Below, in pieces: positions 46,497-54,578 of a stretch of DNA of 64,000 nucleotides; within the stretch, counting starts at the first letter, position 1, and every line of letters begins with the position of its first letter. The translations under genes were made by a program, and so were the position numbers. Below the pieces are notes generated by a model. It saw nothing but the letters and a program-made list of their open reading frames with translations, did no database searches and had not been told where the DNA came from. Origin of the DNA: Pseudomonas moorei (GTDB taxonomy: Bacteria > Pseudomonadota > Gammaproteobacteria > Pseudomonadales > Pseudomonadaceae). Location of the stretch: assembly GCF_008801475.1 (NCBI RefSeq), contig NZ_VZPP01000006.1, positions 62,001-126,000 of the forward strand, in the 5' to 3' direction.

Positions 46497-47014
46497 TGCG
46501 CGCTCCCCACAGACAGCGTCTGGGACAAATGCAGAGGCAGATAGACCAGGCTCAGTTCCCTGTCGGAAATCCCCTCGATCTTCCATGTTTCGTCGATCAC
46601 ATCCCCTTTGCGTACGACGTATATTTTTTCGCCGTTCTGCAAGAACACTTGCAGGTCGCTGCGATCATCCAGCCGACCAATGAACTGGAAAGGCAAAGCC
46701 GGTGCAGTAGGGGCCTGGACCACCGGGGCGACGTTGACCGCTGTTTCAGTGACGCTGGCGAGTGTCGGCGCCGGTTTCCAGCTGCGGGCGGCGAACAGAT
46801 CGCCGGCCGGGCTCAGGTCCTTGATGGCGCTCGACACACCAGCGGCTTGCGTGGCTGACGACGCGCCACCGGCTTTGCCTTTGGCCGGCGTGGCCACTAC
46901 GGCCACGTCAGCCCCGGTGTCGTCGGCCGATTTGAAGTAATCGGGCAACCAGGCCAGCGCCGCCGCCACGGACAAGAACGCTACCCAGCCCACTGCGCGT
47001 TTGTTGTTCATCAT
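46493..47014 (-). CDS. GspC/PilP-like periplasmic connector
   Basis: A 173-residue bitopic protein with a membrane span at about 7-24, an Ala/Val/Pro-rich periplasmic linker, then a small beta domain (LPFQFIGRLDDRSDLQVFLQNGEKIYVVRKGDVID) of the homology-region type in GspC and PilP, which docks onto the secretin N-domain. Position between PilO-like and secretin genes matches pilMNOPQ order. It starts with a double ATG (47014, 47011) and overlaps the upstream stop. Name by position and fold only. Confidence 0.75.
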   Translation of the reverse strand: MMNNKRAVGWVAFLSVAAALAWLPDYFKSADDTGADVAVVATPAKGKAGGASSATQAAGVSSAIKDLSPAGDLFAARSWKPAPTLASVTETAVNVAPVVQAPTAPALPFQFIGRLDDRSDLQVFLQNGEKIYVVRKGDVIDETWKIEGISDRELSLVYLPLHLSQTLSVGSAQ

Positions 47015-47559
47015 GACCTCGACAGGTAAAGGGTCATGCGGATCCGCCCGGTCAGGTCGGTGTCGGCGATCTTCTTGCGCTGGAACTCCACGTCCTCCAG
47101 CACCACCGCCGGCAACTGGCCGAGCAAGGCGTGCAGGAAGCGCCGCAGTTGCGGGTAGCTGCCCCGCACCGGCAGCAGGATCTGATAGCGCGCCAGGTGG
47201 GTTTTCGGATCGATGCCCAGGGAATACTCACCCCGGGCCAGGGTGATGTGTTCCTGGGCGGCCAGCGCGTAGATCTTGTCGATGGCCACCGTGGCCTGGG
47301 GCTGGGTCGGCAACTTGCTGCGGAAATCATCCAGTTGCCGTTGCGGCACCACCGGCGCGGCCACCGTGCCGTCTTCGACCTTGGCCAGGTATTCGCTGGC
47401 TTCGCGGGTCTGCTGACTGAGCTGCTGCACGGACTGCCAATCCGGCAACAGCCCGGCAAGGCCATAGGTCAGCGCCAGCACCACCATCGCCAGCCCTGCC
47501 AGACCCGGCACGCCGAGGCTTTGCAGGTACTCGTGGACGATCAATCTAGGGATTTGCAT
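47011..47559 (-). CDS. PilO/GspM-like inner-membrane assembly protein
   Basis: A 182-residue bitopic protein with a single span (about 17-38), a coiled-coil (SVQQLSQQTREASEYLAKVEDG) and a ferredoxin-like periplasmic domain (LARYQILLPVRGSYPQLRRFLHALLGQLPAVVLEDVEFQR) characteristic of PilO. It would pair with the PilN-like neighbour to form the alignment platform. The ATG at 47559 overlaps the PilN-like gene by 14 bases. Confidence 0.8.
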   Translation of the reverse strand: MQIPRLIVHEYLQSLGVPGLAGLAMVVLALTYGLAGLLPDWQSVQQLSQQTREASEYLAKVEDGTVAAPVVPQRQLDDFRSKLPTQPQATVAIDKIYALAAQEHITLARGEYSLGIDPKTHLARYQILLPVRGSYPQLRRFLHALLGQLPAVVLEDVEFQRKKIADTDLTGRIRMTLYLSRS

Positions 47560-48091
47560 CGCCAATCTCCCAGGTAGCCGACAAGTTGAATTGCACCGGG
47601 TGTTCCGGCACGTTGGCGACGATTTCGTGGCTGAGCAGCGACACGTCGGACAGCTCGTCGCTGGCTTCGAGGCGTCGGTGAAAGTCGAGCATGGCGTCCA
47701 GGTCCCGCGCCTCGGCGCTGATCCGCACCTGGCCCTTGCGGGCATCCGGGGTCAGGGTCAGCAAGGCAATATTGTCCCGAGGCATGGCTTCGAGCGTGGC
47801 GAACAACTGCTCCCAGGGGCGGCGCAATTGCTGGGACACCTTGCGCATCTCGGCCAGGTTCTGTGCCTGTTCGCGGGTTTCCGCCGGGGTCAGGCTGACT
47901 TTGCCGCCTGTGTCGCCAGTGAGTACGCGCTGGGCGGTCTGCAGGTGACCTTGCTGTTGTTCGGCCTCCTCACTGAGGTGTTGCTGGATCACGATGCAGG
48001 TCAGCACCAACACCACACCACCGGCCAGCAGGCTCCAACCCAGCGTGCTCGCGCGACGACGCGGTTGAAAGTCGAGCATCAGGGCGCGCAT
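47546..48091 (-). CDS. PilN/GspL-C-like inner-membrane assembly protein
   Basis: A 181-residue bitopic protein: short cytoplasmic start MRALMLDFQPRRR, one span (about 18-38), coiled coil and a C-terminal ferredoxin-like domain (NIALLTLTPDARKGQVRISAEARDLDAMLDFHRRLE) matching PilN. The N-terminal peptide is where PilN grips PilM. The ATG at 48091 is one base after the stop of the PilM-like gene (TGACATG). Confidence 0.8.
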   Translation of the reverse strand: MRALMLDFQPRRRASTLGWSLLAGGVVLVLTCIVIQQHLSEEAEQQQGHLQTAQRVLTGDTGGKVSLTPAETREQAQNLAEMRKVSQQLRRPWEQLFATLEAMPRDNIALLTLTPDARKGQVRISAEARDLDAMLDFHRRLEASDELSDVSLLSHEIVANVPEHPVQFNLSATWEIGDANP

Positions 48092-48092
48092 G

Positions 48093-48896
48093 TCAGGCCA
48101 CCGCCCGAGACATGACGTACAGGCAATCGTGTACGGCTGTCCGGTCCTCTTCGAGGGTGCGCAGGTGCACACCGGGAACGTCGGGGTGTGAGTCGATACG
48201 GGCCGGCGCATGCAGGTAAACGTTCAGCGGCCGTTCACTGGTGGAGGCCTGCAACTGGCTTTCGCGACCGATCAGGGCAGTCAGCGCGGCATCGCTGTCA
48301 CTGCTGCCCACCGAGCGCACCGCCGCCCAGCGCCCTTCGCGCGCCAGCAGCAACACACTGCGCACCGGTTCGGCGACCACGAACAGGAAGTCCCCGGCGT
48401 CGAAGCTCTTGTCGAAATGATTGAACGCGGCCATCAGGTACGGCTGCACCGACCTCAGTTTCAGGCCGCGACCACTGACCAGCGTGCGCAGACGTTCGAG
48501 CAAGTCCTGCGGCAGCGCGCTGGCGATGCGGTCGTAGCCGGCCGGTTCGGCCGAGAGCACCAGGCTCCAGGGTTGGCTCGGTACGCCGTAGAGGTCTTCG
48601 AAGCACAGTTGGGCAAACCCGCGCAGTTCTTCGGGGCTGCTGATCTGATCGCTCCAGGGCACCAGGCAGAACCGGCTGAAGTGCCCGGAGATCACCACGG
48701 TCAACTCCGCACCGGCGCGGGCATGTTCGCCCAGCAGCCGGTCGAGGGTTTCCAGGGCCACGGCCCAGGCATGAAACCCTTCATCGATGAAGCCGACACT
48801 GCCCAGCCAGCGGGTTTCACTGCCCTGGCGCTGGCCGAGGCCGACACCACTGGCGCCGAGGACGGCGATATAACGCTCACGAGATAAAAGTGACAC
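48093..48896 (-). CDS. PilM/GspL-N-like cytoplasmic actin-fold protein (GTG start)
   Basis: A 267-residue protein whose position and fold pattern suit the cytoplasmic actin-like PilM or GspL N-terminal domain, although motifs are weak (YIAVLGASGVGLG, ELTVVISGHFSRFCLVPWSD, FLFVVAEPVRSVLLLAREG). It resembles MshI-type proteins. The start is a GTG at 48896, with GAGGAG ending 7 bases upstream inside gspE; the genes overlap by 20 bases. It probably links the ATPase to the membrane platform. Confidence 0.7.
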   Translation of the reverse strand: MSLLSRERYIAVLGASGVGLGQRQGSETRWLGSVGFIDEGFHAWAVALETLDRLLGEHARAGAELTVVISGHFSRFCLVPWSDQISSPEELRGFAQLCFEDLYGVPSQPWSLVLSAEPAGYDRIASALPQDLLERLRTLVSGRGLKLRSVQPYLMAAFNHFDKSFDAGDFLFVVAEPVRSVLLLAREGRWAAVRSVGSSDSDAALTALIGRESQLQASTSERPLNVYLHAPARIDSHPDVPGVHLRTLEEDRTAVHDCLYVMSRAVA

Positions 48897-50583
48897 GATT
48901 GATCTCCTCGAGAGTGGTCCGGCCGTGTTGCACCAGTTCCAGCGCCGACTCGCGCAGCAGGCGCAAGCCACGTTTGCAGGCGTGGGCCTTGATTTTCGAA
49001 ATGGGTTGGCGCTCGACGATCATTTGCCGCAGTTCGTCGTCCAGGTGCAGCAGCTCGGCAATCGCGCTACGGCCGCGGTAGCCGGTGCCGCGGCAATGGC
49101 CACAGCCCTTGCCATGCACGAAGTGGTAGTCAGCGACCTGCTGCGCATCGAGCCCCGAGGTTTGCAATTCCTCTTCAGTCGGGGTGTACGCCGTGCTGCA
49201 GCTGCTGCAAACCAGGCGAATCAGGCGCTGGGCCAGCACCGCGTTGAGGGCGCTGACCAGGCTATAGGGGTCGATTTCCATCTGGGTGAAGCGACCGATC
49301 ACGTCAAACACGTTGTTGGCGTGAATGGTGGTGAACACCAGGTGCCCGGTGAGTGCCGATTGCACGGCGATTTGCGCGGTGTCGGGGTCGCGGATTTCCC
49401 CGACCATGATCTTGTCCGGGTCGTGGCGCAGGATCGAGCGCAGGCCACGGGCGAAGGTCAGGCCTTTCTTTTCGTTGACCGGGATTTGCAGCACGCCCGG
49501 CAGCTGATATTCCACCGGGTCTTCAATGGTGATGATCTTGTCCACGCCGTGATTGATCTCGGTGATCATCGCGTACAGCGTAGTGGTCTTGCCGCTGCCG
49601 GTGGGGCCGGTAACCAGCACCATGCCGTAGGGTTCGGCCGCCAGCCGGCGCAGTTGGCGCAGGGTTTCGTCTTCGAAGCCCAGGGCTTGCAATTGCACGC
49701 CGCAGACCTTGTCCGCCAGGTCCTGTTTGTCGAGCACCCGCAGCACCGCGTCCTCGCCGAAAATGCTCGGCATGATCGACACCCGAAAGTCGATCTGCCG
49801 CCCGCTGATACCGATCTTGAAGCGACCGTCCTGGGGCACGCGCTTTTCGCCGATGTCCAGTTCGGCCATGACCTTGACCCGGGAAATCACTTGTTCGGCG
49901 AACTCGTTGCCCTGAATCTTGCTGATGTTGTTCAACACCCCATCGATCCGGTACTTGATCACCAGCCCGCTGCCGGTGGTGCCCAGGTGGATGTCGCTGG
50001 CGTGCATTTTCAGCGCGTCGTACAGGGTCGAGTTGACCAGTTTGACTACCACGCTGGAGTCTTCGCTGATGCTGGTCAGGGACAGGCTTTGCAGGTTGTC
50101 GATTTCGCTGCCGGCGTCAGCCTGGGCGTTGAGCGATTCGACCGCGTGGAAGCTCTCTTCGTGGCGCGCCAGGTAGGCTTTCAGGTCGTCGGCATGCACC
50201 AGGTACAGCGGCGCGCCGTGCAGGCAATCATCGATCCAGGCCAGGCGGGCCGTGTCGAAGGGATCGGCAAACACGCCGATGACCGCATCGTTGTGACGCA
50301 GCAGGGTGAATTCGCGCTTGAGGCATTGGGCCAGGGTGACCCGGTCGAACACCGGGGTGGCTTGAAACAGGCTGTCGGTGTCGAGCACCGGATAATGCAG
50401 GGTCGCGCCGAGGCACTGGATGAAGGGCATGGGGGCCAGTTCGCAGAGCTCCCCGAGGGCGTCCAGGATCCGTTCACCGGAACTGGCGGCCAGCGCCCGC
50501 GCCTGGGCTAATTGCTCACTGGAAAAACGGCTGGGTAGAGACTCCGACGGCAACGGCTCGACAACAAGGGATAGACGGTCCAT
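48877..50583 (-). CDS. gspE: GspE/PilB-family assembly ATPase
   Basis: A 568-residue hexameric secretion ATPase that powers pseudopilus assembly. An N-terminal MshEN/T2SSE-N region (about 10-150) is followed by the motor: Walker A GPTGSGKTT (about residue 330), Asp box ITIEDPVEYQLPG, Walker B LRHDPDKIMVGEIRD and His box LTGHLVFTTIHANN. A zinc tetracysteine lies in CSSCSTAY and GCGHCRGTGY. All catalytic elements look intact. First structural gene of the operon running to csgG; a receiver-domain gene lies 84 bases upstream. Confidence 0.9.
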   Translation of the reverse strand: MDRLSLVVEPLPSESLPSRFSSEQLAQARALAASSGERILDALGELCELAPMPFIQCLGATLHYPVLDTDSLFQATPVFDRVTLAQCLKREFTLLRHNDAVIGVFADPFDTARLAWIDDCLHGAPLYLVHADDLKAYLARHEESFHAVESLNAQADAGSEIDNLQSLSLTSISEDSSVVVKLVNSTLYDALKMHASDIHLGTTGSGLVIKYRIDGVLNNISKIQGNEFAEQVISRVKVMAELDIGEKRVPQDGRFKIGISGRQIDFRVSIMPSIFGEDAVLRVLDKQDLADKVCGVQLQALGFEDETLRQLRRLAAEPYGMVLVTGPTGSGKTTTLYAMITEINHGVDKIITIEDPVEYQLPGVLQIPVNEKKGLTFARGLRSILRHDPDKIMVGEIRDPDTAQIAVQSALTGHLVFTTIHANNVFDVIGRFTQMEIDPYSLVSALNAVLAQRLIRLVCSSCSTAYTPTEEELQTSGLDAQQVADYHFVHGKGCGHCRGTGYRGRSAIAELLHLDDELRQMIVERQPISKIKAHACKRGLRLLRESALELVQHGRTTLEEINRVTFIS

Positions 50584-50667
50584 GGCTTGCTCTCCAACGC
50601 CCGGGGCTTTGAGCCCTGTCGGCGCGGCGAGCTGTTTCGGCGGGGGCCGGAACCTCTTGTCGCGCCA

Positions 50668-51201
50668 CTACTCCCCGGTGAGCAATTGTTCGTCGCCTGG
50701 CGCACTGGCGGCCGATGAACTTCGTCGGCGATCGGCCAGCACCCAACTACCGTCGTACAACTGCAGCGGGAAACTTTCGGTCCTGCTCTGGCGTCGTTCG
50801 ACGAATCCTTCGGATTGGCTTGCACCTGCTTTGGGTTCGCGCTTCATCCCCAGAAGATCGCAGACTGCACGGGCCAATTCCGCCAAGGGAAAGGGTTTGA
50901 ACAGGATGTGGCTGACTCCCAGTTGCCGGGCCCGCTCGCAAACTTCTGCGGTGGGGTGCCCTGTGATCAGCACAAAATGACAGTTCCTGTTCTGGCGGAC
51001 GGCATCGAGCACCTCAAAACCTTCCATATCAGGCAAGCGGTAATCGAACACCATCACATCGGGTGAAAAGCGTTCGGCTTCGCCAATCGCCGTCTCACCG
51101 TTGTGCGCTATCCGGACTTCCAGCGCTTGCGCCTGCAGGTAACCCTGGAGGTTTTCCGCAAGGAGCTGTTCGTCGTCAACAACCAGTACTTTGTTTAACA
51201 A
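50668..51201 (-). CDS. Receiver-domain response regulator without output domain (TTG start)
   Basis: A 177-residue protein. The receiver (1-118) has acidic pocket VVDDE, phospho-acceptor Asp53 (VMVFDYRLPDMEG) and Lys in LFKPFPL, so it looks functional. The C-terminal 55 residues (ESFPLQLYDGSWVLADRRRSSS) have no DNA-binding motif. Its receiver is similar to that of MnxR (LLAENLQGYL versus LLAENIQTYL), hinting that it is a phosphate sink or partner of MnxS kinases. The start is TTG at 51201, preceded by AAGGAG with a 6-base spacer. It heads the gsp-csgEFG operon and has a sigma-54-like promoter 69 bases upstream. Confidence 0.82.
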   Translation of the reverse strand: MLNKVLVVDDEQLLAENLQGYLQAQALEVRIAHNGETAIGEAERFSPDVMVFDYRLPDMEGFEVLDAVRQNRNCHFVLITGHPTAEVCERARQLGVSHILFKPFPLAELARAVCDLLGMKREPKAGASQSEGFVERRQSRTESFPLQLYDGSWVLADRRRSSSAASAPGDEQLLTGE

Positions 51202-51269
51202 GGTGGACTCCTTGAAACCGCAGGGCCGAATACCGAACCTGTTGGAGTGCGCGCCTTCAACAGGTCTAA

Positions 51270-51285
51270 CGCACACTTCATGCCA
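51270..51285 (-). promoter_or_regulatory. Sigma-54-like promoter of the receiver/gsp/csgEFG operon
   Basis: On the minus strand: TGGCAT-GAAGT-GTGCG, with correct GG-N10-GC spacing; the -12 element is GTGC instead of TTGC, making it the weakest of the four. Two CCCC-N6-GGGG sites lie 76-136 bases upstream. Confidence 0.5.
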
Positions 51286-51360
51286 GGCTGAGCGCCGGTC
51301 GTTTTATCGCTTCATGTCCTTGAATTTAAAAACAATGCCTTTTCGTCCACTGACCACTCC

Positions 51361-51379
51361 CCCCAAAAACGGGGGAAAG
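51361..51379. promoter_or_regulatory. Candidate MnxR enhancer site 1 upstream of the gsp/csgEFG operon
   Basis: CCCC-AAAAAC-GGGGGAAAG. It fits the CCCC-N6-GGGGAAA pattern with one extra G. Its centre is about 83 bases from the -24 element. Confidence 0.5.
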
Positions 51380-51402
51380 CGAACGGCTTTGCATTGAATC
51401 GA

Positions 51403-51421
51403 TTCCCCACTTTTGGGGAAA
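51403..51421. promoter_or_regulatory. Candidate MnxR enhancer site 2 upstream of the gsp/csgEFG operon
   Basis: TTCCCC-ACTTTT-GGGGAAA, a perfect outer palindrome TTCCCC/GGGGAA. It is 44 bases (about four helical turns) from site 1, allowing binding on the same DNA face. It sits directly before the end of the parvulin gene at 51425. Confidence 0.55.
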
Positions 51422-51424
51422 CGC

Positions 51425-52378
51425 TCAATCATCGTCAACCCGTTCGATCCGATTACCGGAACGCAATTGCGCCAGTGCCTGCAGACGAGCCTGAACCTGT
51501 TTCTGTCGGGCAAGGTACGCCCTAACCATGTCAAGTCCTTGCTCCTCTGTGACATCGGTTGCCTCCACTCGGTTCTCTAACAGGATCAAATGCCAGCCCA
51601 CTGCCGTGCGCACCGGCTCGCTGACGGCTCCCGGCGCCAGGGCAAAGGCTGTCGCTTCGAACTCCGGCAGCATCCGCCCCCGAGGAAAGTAGCCCAGTTC
51701 GCCGCCTTCGCTGGCCGAGGCGTCTTCAGACCCCTCCCTGGCAACACTGGCAAAATCCGCACCTTGGGTGATTCGGGTGTGCATTGCTTGCAAGCGTAGT
51801 CTTGCTGCTTCAACAGTGGAAGCATCCGCCCCCTGAGGCACTTTGATCAGGATATGCCTGACCTGTATTTCCTCGGGCCGGTTCATCTCGGCGCGGTGTT
51901 CCTCGAAAAACGCCTGCACCTGCTGTTCGTCCGGCTCACTGACACGGGTGAGGTCGGCGAACACTTGCTGAGCCGCCAGTTCACGCCGGGTGTATTCGGC
52001 GTAGCTGGCTTCATCGAAACCGGCGTCTTCCAGGCGCCGGGCGAACACCTCGGCACCGCCGAAGGCCTGGCGTGTCTGCTCGACCTGGCTTTGCACCGTG
52101 GCATCGCTGATCACCACCCCGCGCTTGAGTGCCTCCTGCCAGAGCAATTCCTTGTCGATCAGCGCGTCCAGCGCCGCCTTGCGCAACTGCTTGTACGCCT
52201 TGGGATTGCGGATATTGCCCACCGAGCGCCCCTGATCCTCCAGGTATTCGGCGAAATAACGCTCCAGGCGCAGCTGGGAAATTTCCTCGCCATTGACCCG
52301 CGCCACGGCCGGACCGTTGCTGCAGTAAGCCGCCGGCACCCACAGCGCCCACAGAATCAGCAAAGTGTTGAGTTTCAT
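51425..52378 (-). CDS. Periplasmic parvulin-type peptidyl-prolyl isomerase
   Basis: A 317-residue exported PpiC/SurA-like foldase. A signal peptide (ending near AAYC-SNG) precedes a helical chaperone domain (ARVNGEEISQLRLERYFAEYLEDQG, LDALIDKELLWQEALKRGV) and a parvulin domain (about 170-265: IQVRHILIKVPQGAD, FASVAREGSEDASASEGGELGYFPRGRMLPEFEATAFAL, VGWHLILLENR). It is the last gene of the group behind mnxG, so a role in folding exported oxidase or copper proteins is likely. It follows the cytochrome-binding-protein gene by 13 bases. Confidence 0.88.
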   Translation of the reverse strand: MKLNTLLILWALWVPAAYCSNGPAVARVNGEEISQLRLERYFAEYLEDQGRSVGNIRNPKAYKQLRKAALDALIDKELLWQEALKRGVVISDATVQSQVEQTRQAFGGAEVFARRLEDAGFDEASYAEYTRRELAAQQVFADLTRVSEPDEQQVQAFFEEHRAEMNRPEEIQVRHILIKVPQGADASTVEAARLRLQAMHTRITQGADFASVAREGSEDASASEGGELGYFPRGRMLPEFEATAFALAPGAVSEPVRTAVGWHLILLENRVEATDVTEEQGLDMVRAYLARQKQVQARLQALAQLRSGNRIERVDDD

Positions 52379-52391
52379 GTTCGGCCTCCGG

Positions 52392-53942
52392 TCAGGGCAT
52401 GGCGGCTATCGGTTTGTAGGGGGCAACCAGGTAGAAACGCTGGTCGGGCAGGTCCACCGTGACAATGTGCGCGCCACTGAGGCCCAGGCGGCGACCCGGT
52501 CCGAAACTGATCAGCGGGGTCAGTCCGGTATCGAAGTCATGCAGGCCTTCCAGGGCGCTAATCAGTTTTTCGCGGCTGGCGTCTCGCCCGGCCTGCTTCA
52601 TCCCTTCGCTCAACAGCATCATCGAGCTGAACGCCCCCACCTGCAGGACCGCGTGCTCGCCGCCCAGTTTCTGCCGCTGGCGCAATTGGGTCAGGGCCAG
52701 GCGTCCGGCCAGCGTCCAGTCGCTGGGCACGAACGGGTAGGCCAGGAACACTCGCCGGGAAAACTCACTGGGTACTTGCAGCAGATCCCCCGCCACCTGA
52801 TTCGACGCGGCGAACAGGTAAGGCACTTGACCCGCCGTCTGCAGGCGCGCGGCGAGGTGACTGAAGCCGCCGCTGCTGCCCATGTAAAACACCGAGCGCG
52901 CGCCCAGCGGCAACTCGTCCTGCGCCGATTGATAGGCTTGCAGGCGCACGGCTTGCCAGTCGTTGGCTTGCAGGTACTGGGCTAGTTTCTCCGCCGCCTG
53001 GTGCTGACCCGGCTCGTCCGGATAGGCGATCAGCGTCGGCCCCTGAAGCACCCTCAGACTGGTGGCGGCGTAACTGGCCAGGGCAATCATTTGTTCGCTC
53101 AGCCCCGGCAGCGGCTCGAAAATCTGCCGGCTGACCTGGGCCGTGCCCTGCAATGACAGCGGCCCGATCAGCGGCACGCCGGCCTGCTCCAGGCGCTGCG
53201 CCAGGTCCGACTCCAGTGCCGGGGCCAGCGGCGCAATCAGGGCGAACACCTGCTCTTTCTCGATCAATTGGTCCAACGCACGCTCGGCGCTGGCGCGGTC
53301 CGGGCCGGGGTCGAGAATGGTCAGGCGCAACTGTCGGCCATGAATGCCGCCGGCCTCATTGATGCGCGCCACGCAACCGTTGAGCACCGCCGCCACCGTG
53401 GCGCCCTCCTCGCTCAGCGCCCCCGTGCTCGGCAACAAGGTGCCCAGGTGCAGGCTGTCAGCGCTCAGGCCAGGGTCTCGGTCATCGGCCACGCGTTTGA
53501 GATAGGCCGTGAGGTTGCGCTGATCCTTGATCGACATCACAAACCTGGGCATCGCCGGATCGAGCTGATTGTTGCCCGGATCGCGGCCCTCCTGGATGGC
53601 CAAGGCCAGGGTGCCTTCGGTATACGCCGGGTAAGCGCGTCCGTTGACTTGCTGCTGGCCGTAGGTGCTGGTGAGCCGCGACCAGCTCAGGTCCGGCGGT
53701 CGCACGCCGCCTTCGGGACGGCCGAGGCCATCGCTGCCATGGCAGTTGGCACACGGCAGGCTGGTGGCCGGCAGCAACATGCCGGCCGCCCCGACCCTGG
53801 CCATGATCGGTTCGCCACTGGCCGACACCCCCTCGCGGTACAGCCGTTTGCCGGCGCTTTCACTGGCTGTCAGCGTCAACGCCTGGGCGCTCAGGCTGAT
53901 GCCGGACACCATGAGCAGGCCGAGGATCAGGGCTTTTTTCAT
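52392..53942 (-). CDS. Cytochrome c fused to a LivJ-type periplasmic binding protein
   Basis: A 516-residue exported protein. After the signal (SLSAQA-LT) comes a cytochrome c domain (about 30-155) with haem motif LPCANCHGSDGLGRPEGG (CxxCH near residue 65) and likely Met ligand in PAMPRFVMSI. Then a type I periplasmic binding domain follows (about 165-500: LHLGTLLPSTGALSEEG, INEAGGIHGRQLRLTILD, VFALIAPLAPALESDLAQRL), as in branched-chain amino-acid receptors. No transporter genes accompany it, so it may sense or carry electrons. Downstream neighbour overlaps none; the SCO gene precedes it by 9 bases. Confidence 0.85.
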   Translation of the reverse strand: MKKALILGLLMVSGISLSAQALTLTASESAGKRLYREGVSASGEPIMARVGAAGMLLPATSLPCANCHGSDGLGRPEGGVRPPDLSWSRLTSTYGQQQVNGRAYPAYTEGTLALAIQEGRDPGNNQLDPAMPRFVMSIKDQRNLTAYLKRVADDRDPGLSADSLHLGTLLPSTGALSEEGATVAAVLNGCVARINEAGGIHGRQLRLTILDPGPDRASAERALDQLIEKEQVFALIAPLAPALESDLAQRLEQAGVPLIGPLSLQGTAQVSRQIFEPLPGLSEQMIALASYAATSLRVLQGPTLIAYPDEPGQHQAAEKLAQYLQANDWQAVRLQAYQSAQDELPLGARSVFYMGSSGGFSHLAARLQTAGQVPYLFAASNQVAGDLLQVPSEFSRRVFLAYPFVPSDWTLAGRLALTQLRQRQKLGGEHAVLQVGAFSSMMLLSEGMKQAGRDASREKLISALEGLHDFDTGLTPLISFGPGRRLGLSGAHIVTVDLPDQRFYLVAPYKPIAAMP

Positions 53943-53951
53943 GGCCCGGAC

Positions 53952-54578
53952 TCAGCGCCCGACCACGGGCATTGTCAGCAACTGCAAGCGCTGGGCAATG
54001 GCGGCGGCGGGCGCATCAGGCCGGATTTTGCTCCAGCGTTTATTGGCCACGTCGCCGACGATCAACTGCGTGGAGTGCTGCTCGGGGGTCGGCACGATCT
54101 GGCCGATGCGCCCCAGGACAAGGTCCATTTGCGCCTTGTCGCCGGTAAGGAAAAGCCAGTGGGGGCCATCGACGCCCTGCTTCAAGGTGTAAGCCTTGAG
54201 TACCGCCGGGGTGTCCCGCAGCGGATCACTGGTAAGGGAAATGAAGGTGATGCCGTCGGCCTGGTCGCCCAACACTTCGCGTACTTGCTTGAGCTTCTGG
54301 GTGATCAGCGGGCAGGCGTCAGTGCAGCTGGTGAAAATCACGTTGAGCAGCACCACCCGGTTCTGTAGCGCATCGCTGAAGAAGCGCAGGGTGTTGCCGT
54401 TCTGGTCCTGCAACGGCGTGTCGGTGAACCAGGTTTTCGCATCGCGGGTGCCGCCCGCCGGTTGCGCCGCGGCGACAGCCACCGCGGGTGCCGGTTCTTG
54501 ATGGCCTTCATGAGCGAAGGCCAGCGCACTGAACAGGCACAGGCAGGCACTCAGGGCCATGCGCTCGAGGGTTCTCAT
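53952..54578 (-). CDS. SCO1/SenC-family copper protein
   Basis: A 208-residue exported SCO domain protein (signal ending ALAFA-HE). The copper site is FTSCTDACPL (CxxxC near residue 84) and the third ligand His lies in EQHSTQLIVGD. The body (GNTLRFFSDALQNRVVLLNVIF, ISLTSDPLRDTPAVLKAY, WLFLTGDKAQMDL) is typical. Its ATG overlaps the stop of the preceding SCO gene (ATGA). It may deliver copper to MnxG, encoded further upstream. Confidence 0.88.
   Translation of the reverse strand: MRTLERMALSACLCLFSALAFAHEGHQEPAPAVAVAAAQPAGGTRDAKTWFTDTPLQDQNGNTLRFFSDALQNRVVLLNVIFTSCTDACPLITQKLKQVREVLGDQADGITFISLTSDPLRDTPAVLKAYTLKQGVDGPHWLFLTGDKAQMDLVLGRIGQIVPTPEQHSTQLIVGDVANKRWSKIRPDAPAAAIAQRLQLLTMPVVGR

Noticed and set aside
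44763..46544. 593-codon plus-strand frame opposite the secretin gene
   Set aside because: Antisense shadow; the secretin on the minus strand has complete family motifs and overlapping start/stop links to neighbours.
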